Shown piece after piece: positions 34,308-39,373 of a stretch of 39,373 nt of DNA (position 1 is its first letter; each line of letters begins with the position of its first letter). The notes under the pieces were generated by a model that had not been told where the DNA came from, searched no databases, and worked only from the letters and a program-made list of their open reading frames with translations. A program made the position numbers and the translations under genes. Origin of the DNA: a virus; IMG/VR virus record IMGVR_UViG_3300021142_000081, positions 1 through 39,373 of that record, one strand, 5' to 3'.

Positions 34308-34732
34308 TAATTTTTAATTTTTCACGAATATACCTAATCAAAATTTAATACAATGTTAAAATATGTTAATAATATTCTAATCCCTGAAAATTTTCCAAAA
34401 TTTTTAAAATCTACTCTCTTTATATAGTTAAATGTCGAAACCCCCTACTAAAACCACTCCCCATCCTTGCTTGAGGGTTTGGTATATCCCCCGTATCAGA
34501 TATATGCAATCATTTTCAAACCACTATTAAACCACTTATCATCCTTGTTAATTGGGGAATATTATAGCCTTACATTGTTAAACTGTAATGTTGTAATATT
34601 ATAGAAACCACTTTCCATGAAAGATATGGAGGTGAATAGTGTTGGAATGTGTGAATGTTAATGTGTTTGGCTTATAATTTGCTTTCATCCTTATAGCTTA
34701 AGTATTTATTAATCATTAAAAACCAATGTGTT
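34308..34732. other. Divergent intergenic region
   Basis: About 425 nt between the leftward structural block and the rightward small genes. No convincing gene. It should hold promoters for both directions. One bulged hairpin is clear on the plus strand near 34610-34634 (CAC-T-TTCCAT against ATGGAG-GTG). Several C-rich patches (34440-34493) stand out from the AT-rich background; I see no repeat or origin-like iterons here. Confidence 0.5.
34325..34354 (-). promoter_or_regulatory. Possible promoter of the main minus-strand block
   Basis: Minus strand ATTG (34351-34354), 18 nt, then TATATTCG (34325-34332), a fair match to the Bacteroidetes consensus, 18 nt before the glycosyltransferase ATG. 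Confidence 0.35.
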
Positions 34733-35104
34733 ATGTCTAAAAAACTCACAGCCACTCTGCATGGCTTCTATGTAAAAAATGGCAGAAATGTTTATCGTTA
34801 TCTGGTAAATGGTACTCCTGAAGCAATCCAAGCTTATACTGAAGCTCAAGGAACAAACTTCAGGACTCACCAAGGAGAAGATGATGATAAGCTCAATGGT
34901 ACTCCTCTGTATTTCAGCACAAGACCTGAAGGTAAGTCTGTAGAGCTGGAAATCACACCAAATGGCAAAGTGGTAGTTGCCAAAGATGTCATTCAGGTGA
35001 TGGAGCAACAAATGCTGTTTGATGACAAAGTGCAAACAGAGCTTGCTAAAATAGCAGCTCAGCAGCAAGCCATCAGAATGAAACTGGTAGGCACAAATGC
35101 CTAA
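34733..35104 (+). CDS. Abundant-type small protein of unknown function (123 aa)
   Basis: 123 residues. Beta-rich N-terminal part (LTATLHGFYVKNGRNVYRYL; VELEITPNGKVVVA) and a helical C-terminal end (TELAKIAAQQQAIRMKL). Codon use is visibly richer in G/C than its neighbours (ctg, gcc, ggc), which often marks high expression. The beta core followed by a tail could suit a single-strand DNA-binding fold, but no motif confirms it. First gene of the rightward region; an AAAAACCAATGTGTT leader precedes the ATG. Confidence 0.75.
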   Translation: MSKKLTATLHGFYVKNGRNVYRYLVNGTPEAIQAYTEAQGTNFRTHQGEDDDKLNGTPLYFSTRPEGKSVELEITPNGKVVVAKDVIQVMEQQMLFDDKVQTELAKIAAQQQAIRMKLVGTNA

Positions 35105-35112
35105 ATATCACT

Positions 35113-35136
35113 AGGAGAGGGAGAAATCCCTCTTCT
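35113..35136 (+). ncRNA. 3' hairpin element E0 (AGGAG-GAAA type)
   Basis: AGGAGAGGGA-GAAA-TCCCTCTTCT, fully paired, then TTTTT; 8 nt after the stop of the 34733 gene. Shares AGGAG core and GNAA loop with five more elements; likely terminator and/or RNA 3' end. Confidence 0.7.
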
Positions 35137-35150
35137 TTTTTCATCTCTTT

Positions 35151-35246
35151 GGGAATCAATTGGTTATAAAGTTTGCAAATATCTTTAGAGTAGCACCTTA
35201 TATTGTGTGATGGTAAAAGAATATTGCTCTTAACTAATTGGTTCTC
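35151..35246 (+). ncRNA. Long-range helix element R-A
   Basis: GGGAATCAATTGGTTA (35151-35166) pairs along all 16 positions with TAACTAATTGGTTCTC (35231-35246), enclosing 64 nt. The 5' strand recurs at 36247 and 38599. Confidence 0.65.
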
Positions 35247-35261
35247 TTTTTCTTTCTTTTT

Positions 35262-35369
35262 GGTGCAAACTATTAATTTAGTTGGTCTTTAATACTTTGA
35301 GTATTAAGGGTTTAGGATACTTCACTTAAACTAGTGATTTAATTGCTCAAACCAAATAAACAAATTGTT
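35262..35369 (+). promoter_or_regulatory. Multi-hairpin leader element L-1
   Basis: GGTGCAAA, hairpin AACTA/TAGTT, TTGGT, hairpin CTTTAATACT/AGTATTAAGG, GTTTAGGAT, hairpin CACT/AGTG, then AAACCAAATAAA and the ATG at 35370. The same order occurs before the 37207 gene, with different stem sequences. Confidence 0.6.
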
Positions 35370-35804
35370 ATGAAAAGTATTATTAAGTTCTTATTTCCCA
35401 AGTTCTACAAAGAGATTATGAATGAAGGAGTTGAATGGTATCTTAATCAAGCAGATAACTCTGATTATTTAAGACCTGATCCAGATGAAGAATATCTTGA
35501 TGAGTTTGATGAAGAGGCTTGGAATAAGAAATGTGAAGAAGACAGAATTGCTTGGGAACAAGAGCAATCTGATGCTGAAGCAGAACTGGCTTATTTACAA
35601 TCTCTTGAGAATCAATCACTCCCTTGTAAAATAGGGGATTTCATCCATATCAAACCTAGAAATGGTATATATGAGGTGATTGAAGCTACTCCTGATTATT
35701 TCACTATCACCTGCAAGAGATGGCAACAGGAATATGAAAGAAAAGAAAGATCCTACAGAAAATCTACATACACTTGGGACAACTTCAAATGTCTCAAAGG
35801 ATAA
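35370..35804 (+). CDS. Acidic hypothetical protein (144 aa)
   Basis: 144 residues from the ATG at 35370 (MKSIIKFLFPKFY), chosen over an ATG at 35343 because AAACCAAATAAA lies just before it, as with other genes here. Short basic/hydrophobic N-terminus, a very acidic middle (about 31-75, DPDEEYLDEFDEEAW), then a beta-rich C-terminal domain (KIGDFIHIKPRNGIYEVIEA; YFTITCKRW). The C-terminal part looks like a small SH3-like barrel. Function unknown. Confidence 0.7.
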   Translation: MKSIIKFLFPKFYKEIMNEGVEWYLNQADNSDYLRPDPDEEYLDEFDEEAWNKKCEEDRIAWEQEQSDAEAELAYLQSLENQSLPCKIGDFIHIKPRNGIYEVIEATPDYFTITCKRWQQEYERKERSYRKSTYTWDNFKCLKG

Positions 35805-35817
35805 CATCTCTTTATAA

Positions 35818-35856
35818 GGTTTCAGGAGAGCTATAGAAATATAGCCTCTTGAGATC
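35818..35856 (+). ncRNA. 3' hairpin element E1
   Basis: GGTTTCA pairs with TGAGATC, AGGAG core with CTCT, bulged A, then GCTATA-GAAA-TATAGC; seven T follow. It starts 14 nt after the stop of the upstream gene. Confidence 0.75.
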
Positions 35857-35932
35857 TTTTTTATCCACTTAAGCTGTAGCATTCAATTGCAAATAATCAC
35901 TAAACATTTTTTAAACTCTAAATAAAACTAAC

Positions 35933-36187
35933 ATGAGACTATTCATTGATAATCACTACTTTATAAGTGTGATAGAAGAAAAAAGAGGATATAATTGTCA
36001 AATTATGGAACTAATACATGGTATAGGAATGTATCCAGCAACAATAACAGATAATCAATCAGATGTTGTTTCTGGTATTGTTCATGGGATATTTAAAGAA
36101 GAATCTAAAATCTGTAAAGATTTAAAGGAACTTTTTGAATACCATAAAGATTGTGTTGTAGAAATGATAACTGAAGGTATTTGTTAA
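35933..36187 (+). CDS. Hypothetical protein (84 aa)
   Basis: 84 residues. Mixed beta/helix (FIDNHYFISVIEEKRGYNCQ), ending in a helical acidic part (KDLKELFEYHKDCVVEMI). No family recognised. The start is supported by the leader AAATAAAACTAAC, and hairpin E2 follows 12 nt after the stop. Confidence 0.65.
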   Translation: MRLFIDNHYFISVIEEKRGYNCQIMELIHGIGMYPATITDNQSDVVSGIVHGIFKEESKICKDLKELFEYHKDCVVEMITEGIC

Positions 36188-36199
36188 ACTTCTAATTTG

Positions 36200-36235
36200 G
36201 GTTTCACTGGAGATAGCAATATCTTTGGTGAAATC
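36200..36235 (+). ncRNA. 3' hairpin element E2
   Basis: GGTTTCACTGGAGATA-GCAA-TATCTTTGGTGAAATC, paired throughout (several G-U), 12 nt after a stop codon. GGAG and GNAA loop as in the other E elements; T run short. Confidence 0.7.
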
Positions 36236-36246
36236 TTTATCTTATT

Positions 36247-36398
36247 GGGAATCAATTGATTATATAAGATTAGCTTTAAATAGCTAACCATTTTATTGTG
36301 TCCTGCTACTCCTAACAATGAGAAGCAATAACATAGAATAGATGAGGTTGTCAGCCTTTTTTCTATTACCATGCAGGATATATAATCTTTTGATTTCC
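36247..36398 (+). ncRNA. Long-range helix element R-B
   Basis: GGGAATCAATTGATTA (36247-36262) pairs with TAATCTTTTGATTTCC (36383-36398) as 9+5 bp around a TT/TT internal loop. Inside are TTAGCT/AGCTAA, TCCTGC/GCAGGA and ATAGAA/TTCTAT helices. Confidence 0.6.
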
Positions 36399-36427
36399 TT
36401 ATTATTAAACCAATTAAACCAAACAAT

Positions 36428-36613
36428 ATGCTAACATATAAAATACAACAAAAAGTAGGTGAAAATTACATAACCTTAAAAGATCATCAAGGATATGATA
36501 TGGAAGCCATTACACTAAGTAATGCTTGGTATATTATATATCTTTTCAGAATGAGGGAACAAACTGCTGTAGAATGCAGAATAGTAACCTCTAAAGGAGA
36601 ATATATATACTAA
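36428..36613 (+). CDS. Small hypothetical protein (61 aa)
   Basis: 61 residues, beta-rich (MLTYKIQQKVGENYITLKD ... AVECRIVTSKGEYIY). Leader AAACCAATTAAACCAAACAAT precedes the ATG; hairpin E3 begins 6 nt after the stop. Unknown family. Confidence 0.6.
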   Translation: MLTYKIQQKVGENYITLKDHQGYDMEAITLSNAWYIIYLFRMREQTAVECRIVTSKGEYIY

Positions 36614-36619
36614 TCTCTT

Positions 36620-36660
36620 TTTAGATCAGGAGTGAGAAGAAATTCTCCTCTTGATCTAAA
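36620..36660 (+). ncRNA. 3' hairpin element E3
   Basis: TTTAGATCAGGAG, bulged T, GAGAA-GAAA-TTCTC, CTCTTGATCTAAA; 14-bp outer helix. Starts 6 nt after the stop of the 61-residue gene. Confidence 0.75.
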
Positions 36661-37103
36661 TTTTAACATTTGTTTTATTGGGTTTCAGAAGATTGAGCCT
36701 AAAAATTAATTAGTTGATTATCAATTGATTACTTAAAAATAAATTGTTTTTCTCCTAGAGGAATATTTAATAAAAATCTTCAGTGAATTATTTATAATAT
36801 GTTAATAGATTTAGCATATTTCTATTCATTTAAATGATTTTTATTTTAATTATTCTGCATCAATGTATGAATAAAAGTATTTTATTGAGTTTTAAAGGCT
36901 TTCATTTAGTGACAAAATGTCAGTTGACTATGCCATAACTGCATATTTAATGACAAGTTGACATAAAAATGTGACAAAATGTCTTTATTTTAGAACCAAC
37001 AGCCATATTTTCTCAATGAAGTGTTTAAATTTCTTCAAAATTTCTTCATTTTCTCTCATTTCTTATACAATACATTATATAAAGGAAACATTTTAAAACC
37101 AAT
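36661..37103 (+). other. AT-rich gene-free stretch with repeated GTGACAAAATGTC
   Basis: About 440 nt without a convincing gene. It holds two exact copies of the 13-mer GTGACAAAATGTC (36909-36921 and 36971-36983), each with an inner GACA/TGTC inverted repeat, and extra TTGAC half-sites between them. Operator-like; the gene downstream starts at 37207. Confidence 0.45.
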
Positions 37104-37206
37104 GGTGCAAAAGGATAATCCCTTTGGTCTATTCTTTAATAGAATAGGTTTAGAATTGCTTGAATATTTTCAAGTACATAGCTGAAACCAAATAAAATTT
37201 AACAAC
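37104..37206 (+). promoter_or_regulatory. Multi-hairpin leader element L-2
   Basis: GGTGCAAA, hairpin AAAGG/CCTTT, TTGGT, hairpin CTATTC/GAATAG, GTTTAGAAT, hairpin CTTGA/TCAAG, then GAAACCAAATAAA and ATG. The conserved box ends 50 nt before the ATG, versus 51 nt in L-1. Confidence 0.6.
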
Positions 37207-37422
37207 ATGTTCATAGTATTAGTACAACAAACAGAAGGAAAAGGATTTGCTTCTAATCATGGATTCACATCTGATTATTTAGCAGAAAGAGCTAAATCCA
37301 CTTTTAATACATTAGAAAATGCTGCAAAAGCTGCTAACGAATTAGCTAAAAGATATCATGGAACTACATTTCAAGTATTTGAGTATATAGAAGCTTATAA
37401 AGCTAATATAGAAAAAGTCTAA
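37207..37422 (+). CDS. Small hypothetical protein (71 aa)
   Basis: 71 residues: N-terminal strand (MFIVLVQQT), flexible Gly/Ser loop, then helices (TFNTLENAAKAANELAKRY) and a last strand (TTFQVFEY). Compact alpha/beta fold likely; no family known to me. It shares its leader type (L) with the 35370 gene, hinting at joint control. Confidence 0.65.
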   Translation: MFIVLVQQTEGKGFASNHGFTSDYLAERAKSTFNTLENAAKAANELAKRYHGTTFQVFEYIEAYKANIEKV

Positions 37423-37432
37423 GCTTCTAAAT

Positions 37433-37466
37433 GGTTTACTGGAGATAGAAATGTCTCTGGTAAACC
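37433..37466 (+). ncRNA. 3' hairpin element E4
   Basis: GGTTTACTGGAGATA-GAAA-TGTCTCTGGTAAACC, continuous pairing, 10 nt after the stop. T run weak (TTATTTC). Confidence 0.7.
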
Positions 37467-37477
37467 TTATTTCTTTG

Positions 37478-37586
37478 GAACTAATAGATATTGGTGGATA
37501 AAAACTAGAATAAGCTCCTTAAAACTAAACTTTTACTAGTTACCTCACATGATAAAAATGGACAGTATCTATTAGTTCTTTTTTCT
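37478..37586 (+). ncRNA. Structured RNA with terminator (R-D)
   Basis: GAACTAATAGATA (37478-37490) pairs perfectly with TATCTATTAGTTC (37566-37578), 13 bp, followed by TTTTTT. Inside, AACTAG pairs with CTAGTT. CTTTG before it resembles the other R elements. Confidence 0.6.
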
Positions 37587-37615
37587 TATCATTTTAGAAT
37601 ATTTCTAAGAATGTA

Positions 37616-37730
37616 GTCTTCGATGACAAATAAGACCAATTTAGAGAGGAAACTTCTCGTGGTAGAAACATTGGTATAATAGTTAAGTCTATAGATACCG
37701 ATAAAGTATATCAGTTAGTGTAGTGACTAG
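37616..37730 (+). ncRNA. Further structured RNA-like stretch
   Basis: Helices GTCTT/AAGAC (37616-37636), ACCAAT/ATTGGT (37635-37675, enclosing GAGA/TCTC), GATA/TATC (37700-37712) and TTAGT/ACTAG (37715-37730). The first two exclude each other, which would allow a switch. No open frame. Confidence 0.35.
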
Positions 37731-37858
37731 CAAGAGAGTTTATAAATATTAGAAAACAAAAGAAATGAATAGCACTAAACATTCAAAGTATTTTATCTGA
37801 TAGAGAAGAATTTCCTCCATTTAATAAAATTTTAAATAACCAAATAAAAACAATAAAA

Positions 37859-38188
37859 ATGAAAAACATACAAATTAAACCTTACGATCTAGTTCCTAAA
37901 GAAATAAGAATACAGGTGTATAAGGAAGCTATTAAAAGAATAAAAACTAATACTCATAATCAATTAGGAATAGGAATTTGTCTAGTTATTCCTTGTATAT
38001 TATGGGGATTAGAATTTTTTTTAGATCCTGCTCCTAATGGTGATTATTGGACATTTAAAATAACTCAAGAAATGTTTCCTGAAATTACTGATGAAGTAAT
38101 AGACAGAATCAAAGAAGTAGATTCTGAAAAGAATCAAAATCGAATGAGAATAAAAGTTCTTGAGGAAATAGTTAAAGAATTGGAGTAA
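37859..38188 (+). CDS. Hypothetical protein (109 aa)
   Basis: 109 residues, helical N-terminus (EIRIQVYKEAIKRIK), a hydrophobic stretch near 36-55 (LGIGICLVIPCILWGLEFFL) that may be a buried helix or a membrane segment, and a charged coiled C-terminus (NRMRIKVLEEIVKELE). AACCAAATAAAAACAAT leader; hairpin E5 follows. Unknown family. Confidence 0.65.
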   Translation: MKNIQIKPYDLVPKEIRIQVYKEAIKRIKTNTHNQLGIGICLVIPCILWGLEFFLDPAPNGDYWTFKITQEMFPEITDEVIDRIKEVDSEKNQNRMRIKVLEEIVKELE

Positions 38189-38200
38189 TCTCTTTTATTT

Positions 38201-38235
38201 GGGTTCAGGAGTCCTAGAAATAGGCTCTTGAACTC
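38201..38235 (+). ncRNA. 3' hairpin element E5
   Basis: GGGTTCAGGAG, bulged T, CCTA-GAAA-TAGG, CTCTTGAACTC, then TTTTT; 12 nt after the stop of the 109-residue gene. Confidence 0.75.
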
Positions 38236-38259
38236 TTTTTACTCTTAAATCAAAAAAAC

Positions 38260-38385
38260 ATGTACAAAATATCAATTCTTAATCAGACAGTATTTTCTTC
38301 TAATAATTTAGAGGAATTTTCAAGAGCTATTATTGTTCTTGCTTCTTCTTCATGGAAAGATTCTATGGAGATATTTAAACCGTAA
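38260..38385 (+). CDS. Micro-protein (41 aa)
   Basis: 41 codons, preceded by TTAAATCAAAAAAAC, similar in base use to its neighbours. No motif; Ser-rich C-terminal half (VLASSSWKDSMEI). Supported by position between E5 and the next leader; otherwise weak. Confidence 0.45.
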   Translation: MYKISILNQTVFSSNNLEEFSRAIIVLASSSWKDSMEIFKP

Positions 38386-38415
38386 AATTATTAACCAATT
38401 TAAAACCAATACATT

Positions 38416-38592
38416 ATGTCAAAACCATTTTTTACAACAGTAAAAGCTACTTCTTCTACAACAACAATAAGGAAAGATAGAAGTACACAATCATTCAGAG
38501 GTGCTAATAATGGCAGGATTATTAATCCTGATCAATACAGACCTTCTAAAGAACCTGCATATATGACAAATAATTATGGAGGTAATTTTTAA
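38416..38592 (+). CDS. Micro-protein (58 aa), Ser/Thr/Asn-rich
   Basis: 58 codons with a TTTAAAACCAATACATT leader. Thr/Ser-rich N-terminus (TTVKATSSTTTIRKDRSTQS) and a Gly/Asn/Tyr-rich tail, likely disordered. The leader and the long R-C helix directly after its stop support it. Function unknown. Confidence 0.5.
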   Translation: MSKPFFTTVKATSSTTTIRKDRSTQSFRGANNGRIINPDQYRPSKEPAYMTNNYGGNF

Positions 38593-38598
38593 ATCTTT

Positions 38599-38655
38599 GA
38601 GAATCAATTAATTAAGCACAACATTGATAAAGTTGGAGGTGATTAGTTGATTCTC
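38599..38655 (+). ncRNA. Long-range helix element R-C
   Basis: GAGAATCAATTAATTA (38599-38614) pairs over 16 positions with TGATTAGTTGATTCTC (38640-38655), loop of 25 nt, then TTTCTT. Third copy of the helix, with compensatory changes. Confidence 0.65.
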
Positions 38656-38678
38656 TTTCTTATTCTGCGCAGATAAAA

Positions 38679-38765
38679 CAATTAGATTTCTCGTATTTAT
38701 TATGATACTAATTGGGTGAAGTTTATTACTGAAGCCTGAAAAACTCGCTTTAAGTTTTATTCACC
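38679..38765 (+). other. Two hairpins just upstream of the tRNA
   Basis: CAATTAG (38679-38685) pairs with CTAATTG (38708-38714), then GGTGAA (38715-38720) with TTCACC (38760-38765), the latter 7 nt before the tRNA. Possible processing signals. Confidence 0.4.
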
Positions 38766-38772
38766 ATTTTTT

Positions 38773-38846
38773 GGAGGTATAGTTTAAAGGAAAAACCTTG
38801 GATTTCTAATCCAAAGACATCTAGAGTTCAAATCTCAGTGCCTCCT
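38773..38846 (+). tRNA. tRNA-Arg (anticodon TCT)
   Basis: Acceptor GGAGGTA pairs with TGCCTCC; D arm GTTT/AAAC; anticodon stem TTGGA/TCCAA around TT-TCT-AA; T loop TTCAAAT with a stem that has one mismatch. It reads AGA, the favoured Arg codon in this AT-rich genome. No CCA in the gene. Confidence 0.88.
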
Positions 38847-38879
38847 CTATTTTTAAAAACATTTTAAACCCTAAATAAT

Positions 38880-39344
38880 ATGAAACATATAGAAATACCA
38901 ACTATACAATTAAGCTATCCTGTAGGAAAAGATATTATAAAAGCTATGAATTATGTAGAAACTGTACATAAGGTTCTAAAACCTCTTATTGGAGATTCTA
39001 ATGTTAATCTGTGGGTGAGAGGATCATCTGGAGCAATTTTAGGAGCATTATTAGCTGCGAGAATAGGTTCAAAAGCCAAAATAAATCATGTTAAAAAAGA
39101 AGGAGAAAGATCTCATCAGGGTGGTTATTCTTTTAATGTTGATGGTATTAATATAATTCTGGATGATTTTATTGCTTCAGGTGAAACTGTTAATAAAATA
39201 TATGAAGAAATGCAAAAGAGAGCCGCTAATGTAGATTACTTGATTGTTACAAGTCTATATTATAACACAAGATTAAATTTTGAACCTACTTACATAGTTT
39301 GTGATAATTCATTTGAATGTCTATCTCAAGAAATTGCAGCTTAA
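38880..39344 (+). CDS. Phosphoribosyltransferase-like protein
   Basis: 154 residues. The PRPP-binding loop is clear: NIILDDFIASGETVNKI at about 91-107, with the Asp pair 95-96. Upstream, NLWVRGSSGAILGALLA resembles the glycine-rich substrate loop of type I PRTases. These enzymes transfer the phosphoribosyl group between PRPP and a base (nucleotide salvage or de novo synthesis). The substrate cannot be read from sequence. AAACCCTAAATAAT leader. Stop is 29 nt before the window end. Confidence 0.82.
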   Translation: MKHIEIPTIQLSYPVGKDIIKAMNYVETVHKVLKPLIGDSNVNLWVRGSSGAILGALLAARIGSKAKINHVKKEGERSHQGGYSFNVDGINIILDDFIASGETVNKIYEEMQKRAANVDYLIVTSLYYNTRLNFEPTYIVCDNSFECLSQEIAA

Positions 39345-39373
39345 TTTAATTTTTTAGGTAATACAAGAAACAT

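Noticed and set aside
37102-37185. 27-codon frame starting ATGGTGCAAAAGG
   Set aside because: It overlaps the L-2 leader, whose bases are conserved in L-1 where no ATG exists. RNA conservation explains the sequence better.
34733-38655. CRISPR array from the repeated hairpins
   Set aside because: Copies are spaced by whole genes, differ in stem sequence and lack unique spacers of equal size; no cas genes.

Overview
The window looks like a piece of a crAss-like phage (order Crassvirales) of a gut Bacteroidales host. It is very AT-rich and has almost no Shine-Dalgarno sites; instead many start codons follow an AAACCAA-type leader. The minus strand carries a long virion-assembly block in the order DNA-packaging terminase (TerL), portal, acidic scaffold-like protein, major capsid protein, connector and decoration proteins, Cys-rich fibres, lysis genes. 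The crAss-like assignment comes from this gene order and from my memory of the protein families; no search was run.

Layout. (1) 1-3898, minus: tail and connector genes, the last one cut by the left edge. (2) 4043-6395, minus: a small unit with a metallophosphoesterase, two unknown small proteins and a DUF559-type nuclease, ending in a strong terminator at 3992-4021. (3) 6480-7545, plus: a rod-like small RNA with its own terminator, a second structured RNA stretch and an HNH homing endonuclease. (4) 7559-34307, minus: the main structural and lysis block, about 26 genes. It starts with a glycosyltransferase and small accessory proteins, then packaging (TerL with an intein), portal, HExxH mini-protein, scaffold, capsid, connectors, a decoration-like protein, a GIY-YIG endonuclease, a zinc-ribbon peptide, six fibre-type proteins, membrane (holin/spanin-like) proteins and a GH24 lysozyme. 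(5) 34308-34732: divergent intergenic region. (6) 34733-39344, plus: short genes of mostly unknown function, separated by noncoding RNA-like elements, then tRNA-Arg(TCT) and a phosphoribosyltransferase.

The most unusual content is in two places. TerL is split by a 360-residue intein sitting inside its Walker A motif; its residues fit the class 3 (W-C-T) type, with an alanine rather than Cys/Ser at position 1. The plus-strand region carries three recurrent RNA-like elements: a 3' hairpin 7-14 nt after six stop codons (core AGGAG, GNAA tetraloop), a 16-bp long-range helix in three copies with compensatory base changes (a fourth is related), and a multi-hairpin leader in two copies at nearly equal distance from the start codon. 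I know of no named family for these.

Other points: three copies of a candidate phage promoter (ATYTAACCTAAT, then TATA 26-27 nt on), one good Bacteroidetes-type promoter before the scaffold and capsid genes, several intrinsic terminators, and no TAG stop codon among about 49 genes. Functions of most small proteins remain unknown.
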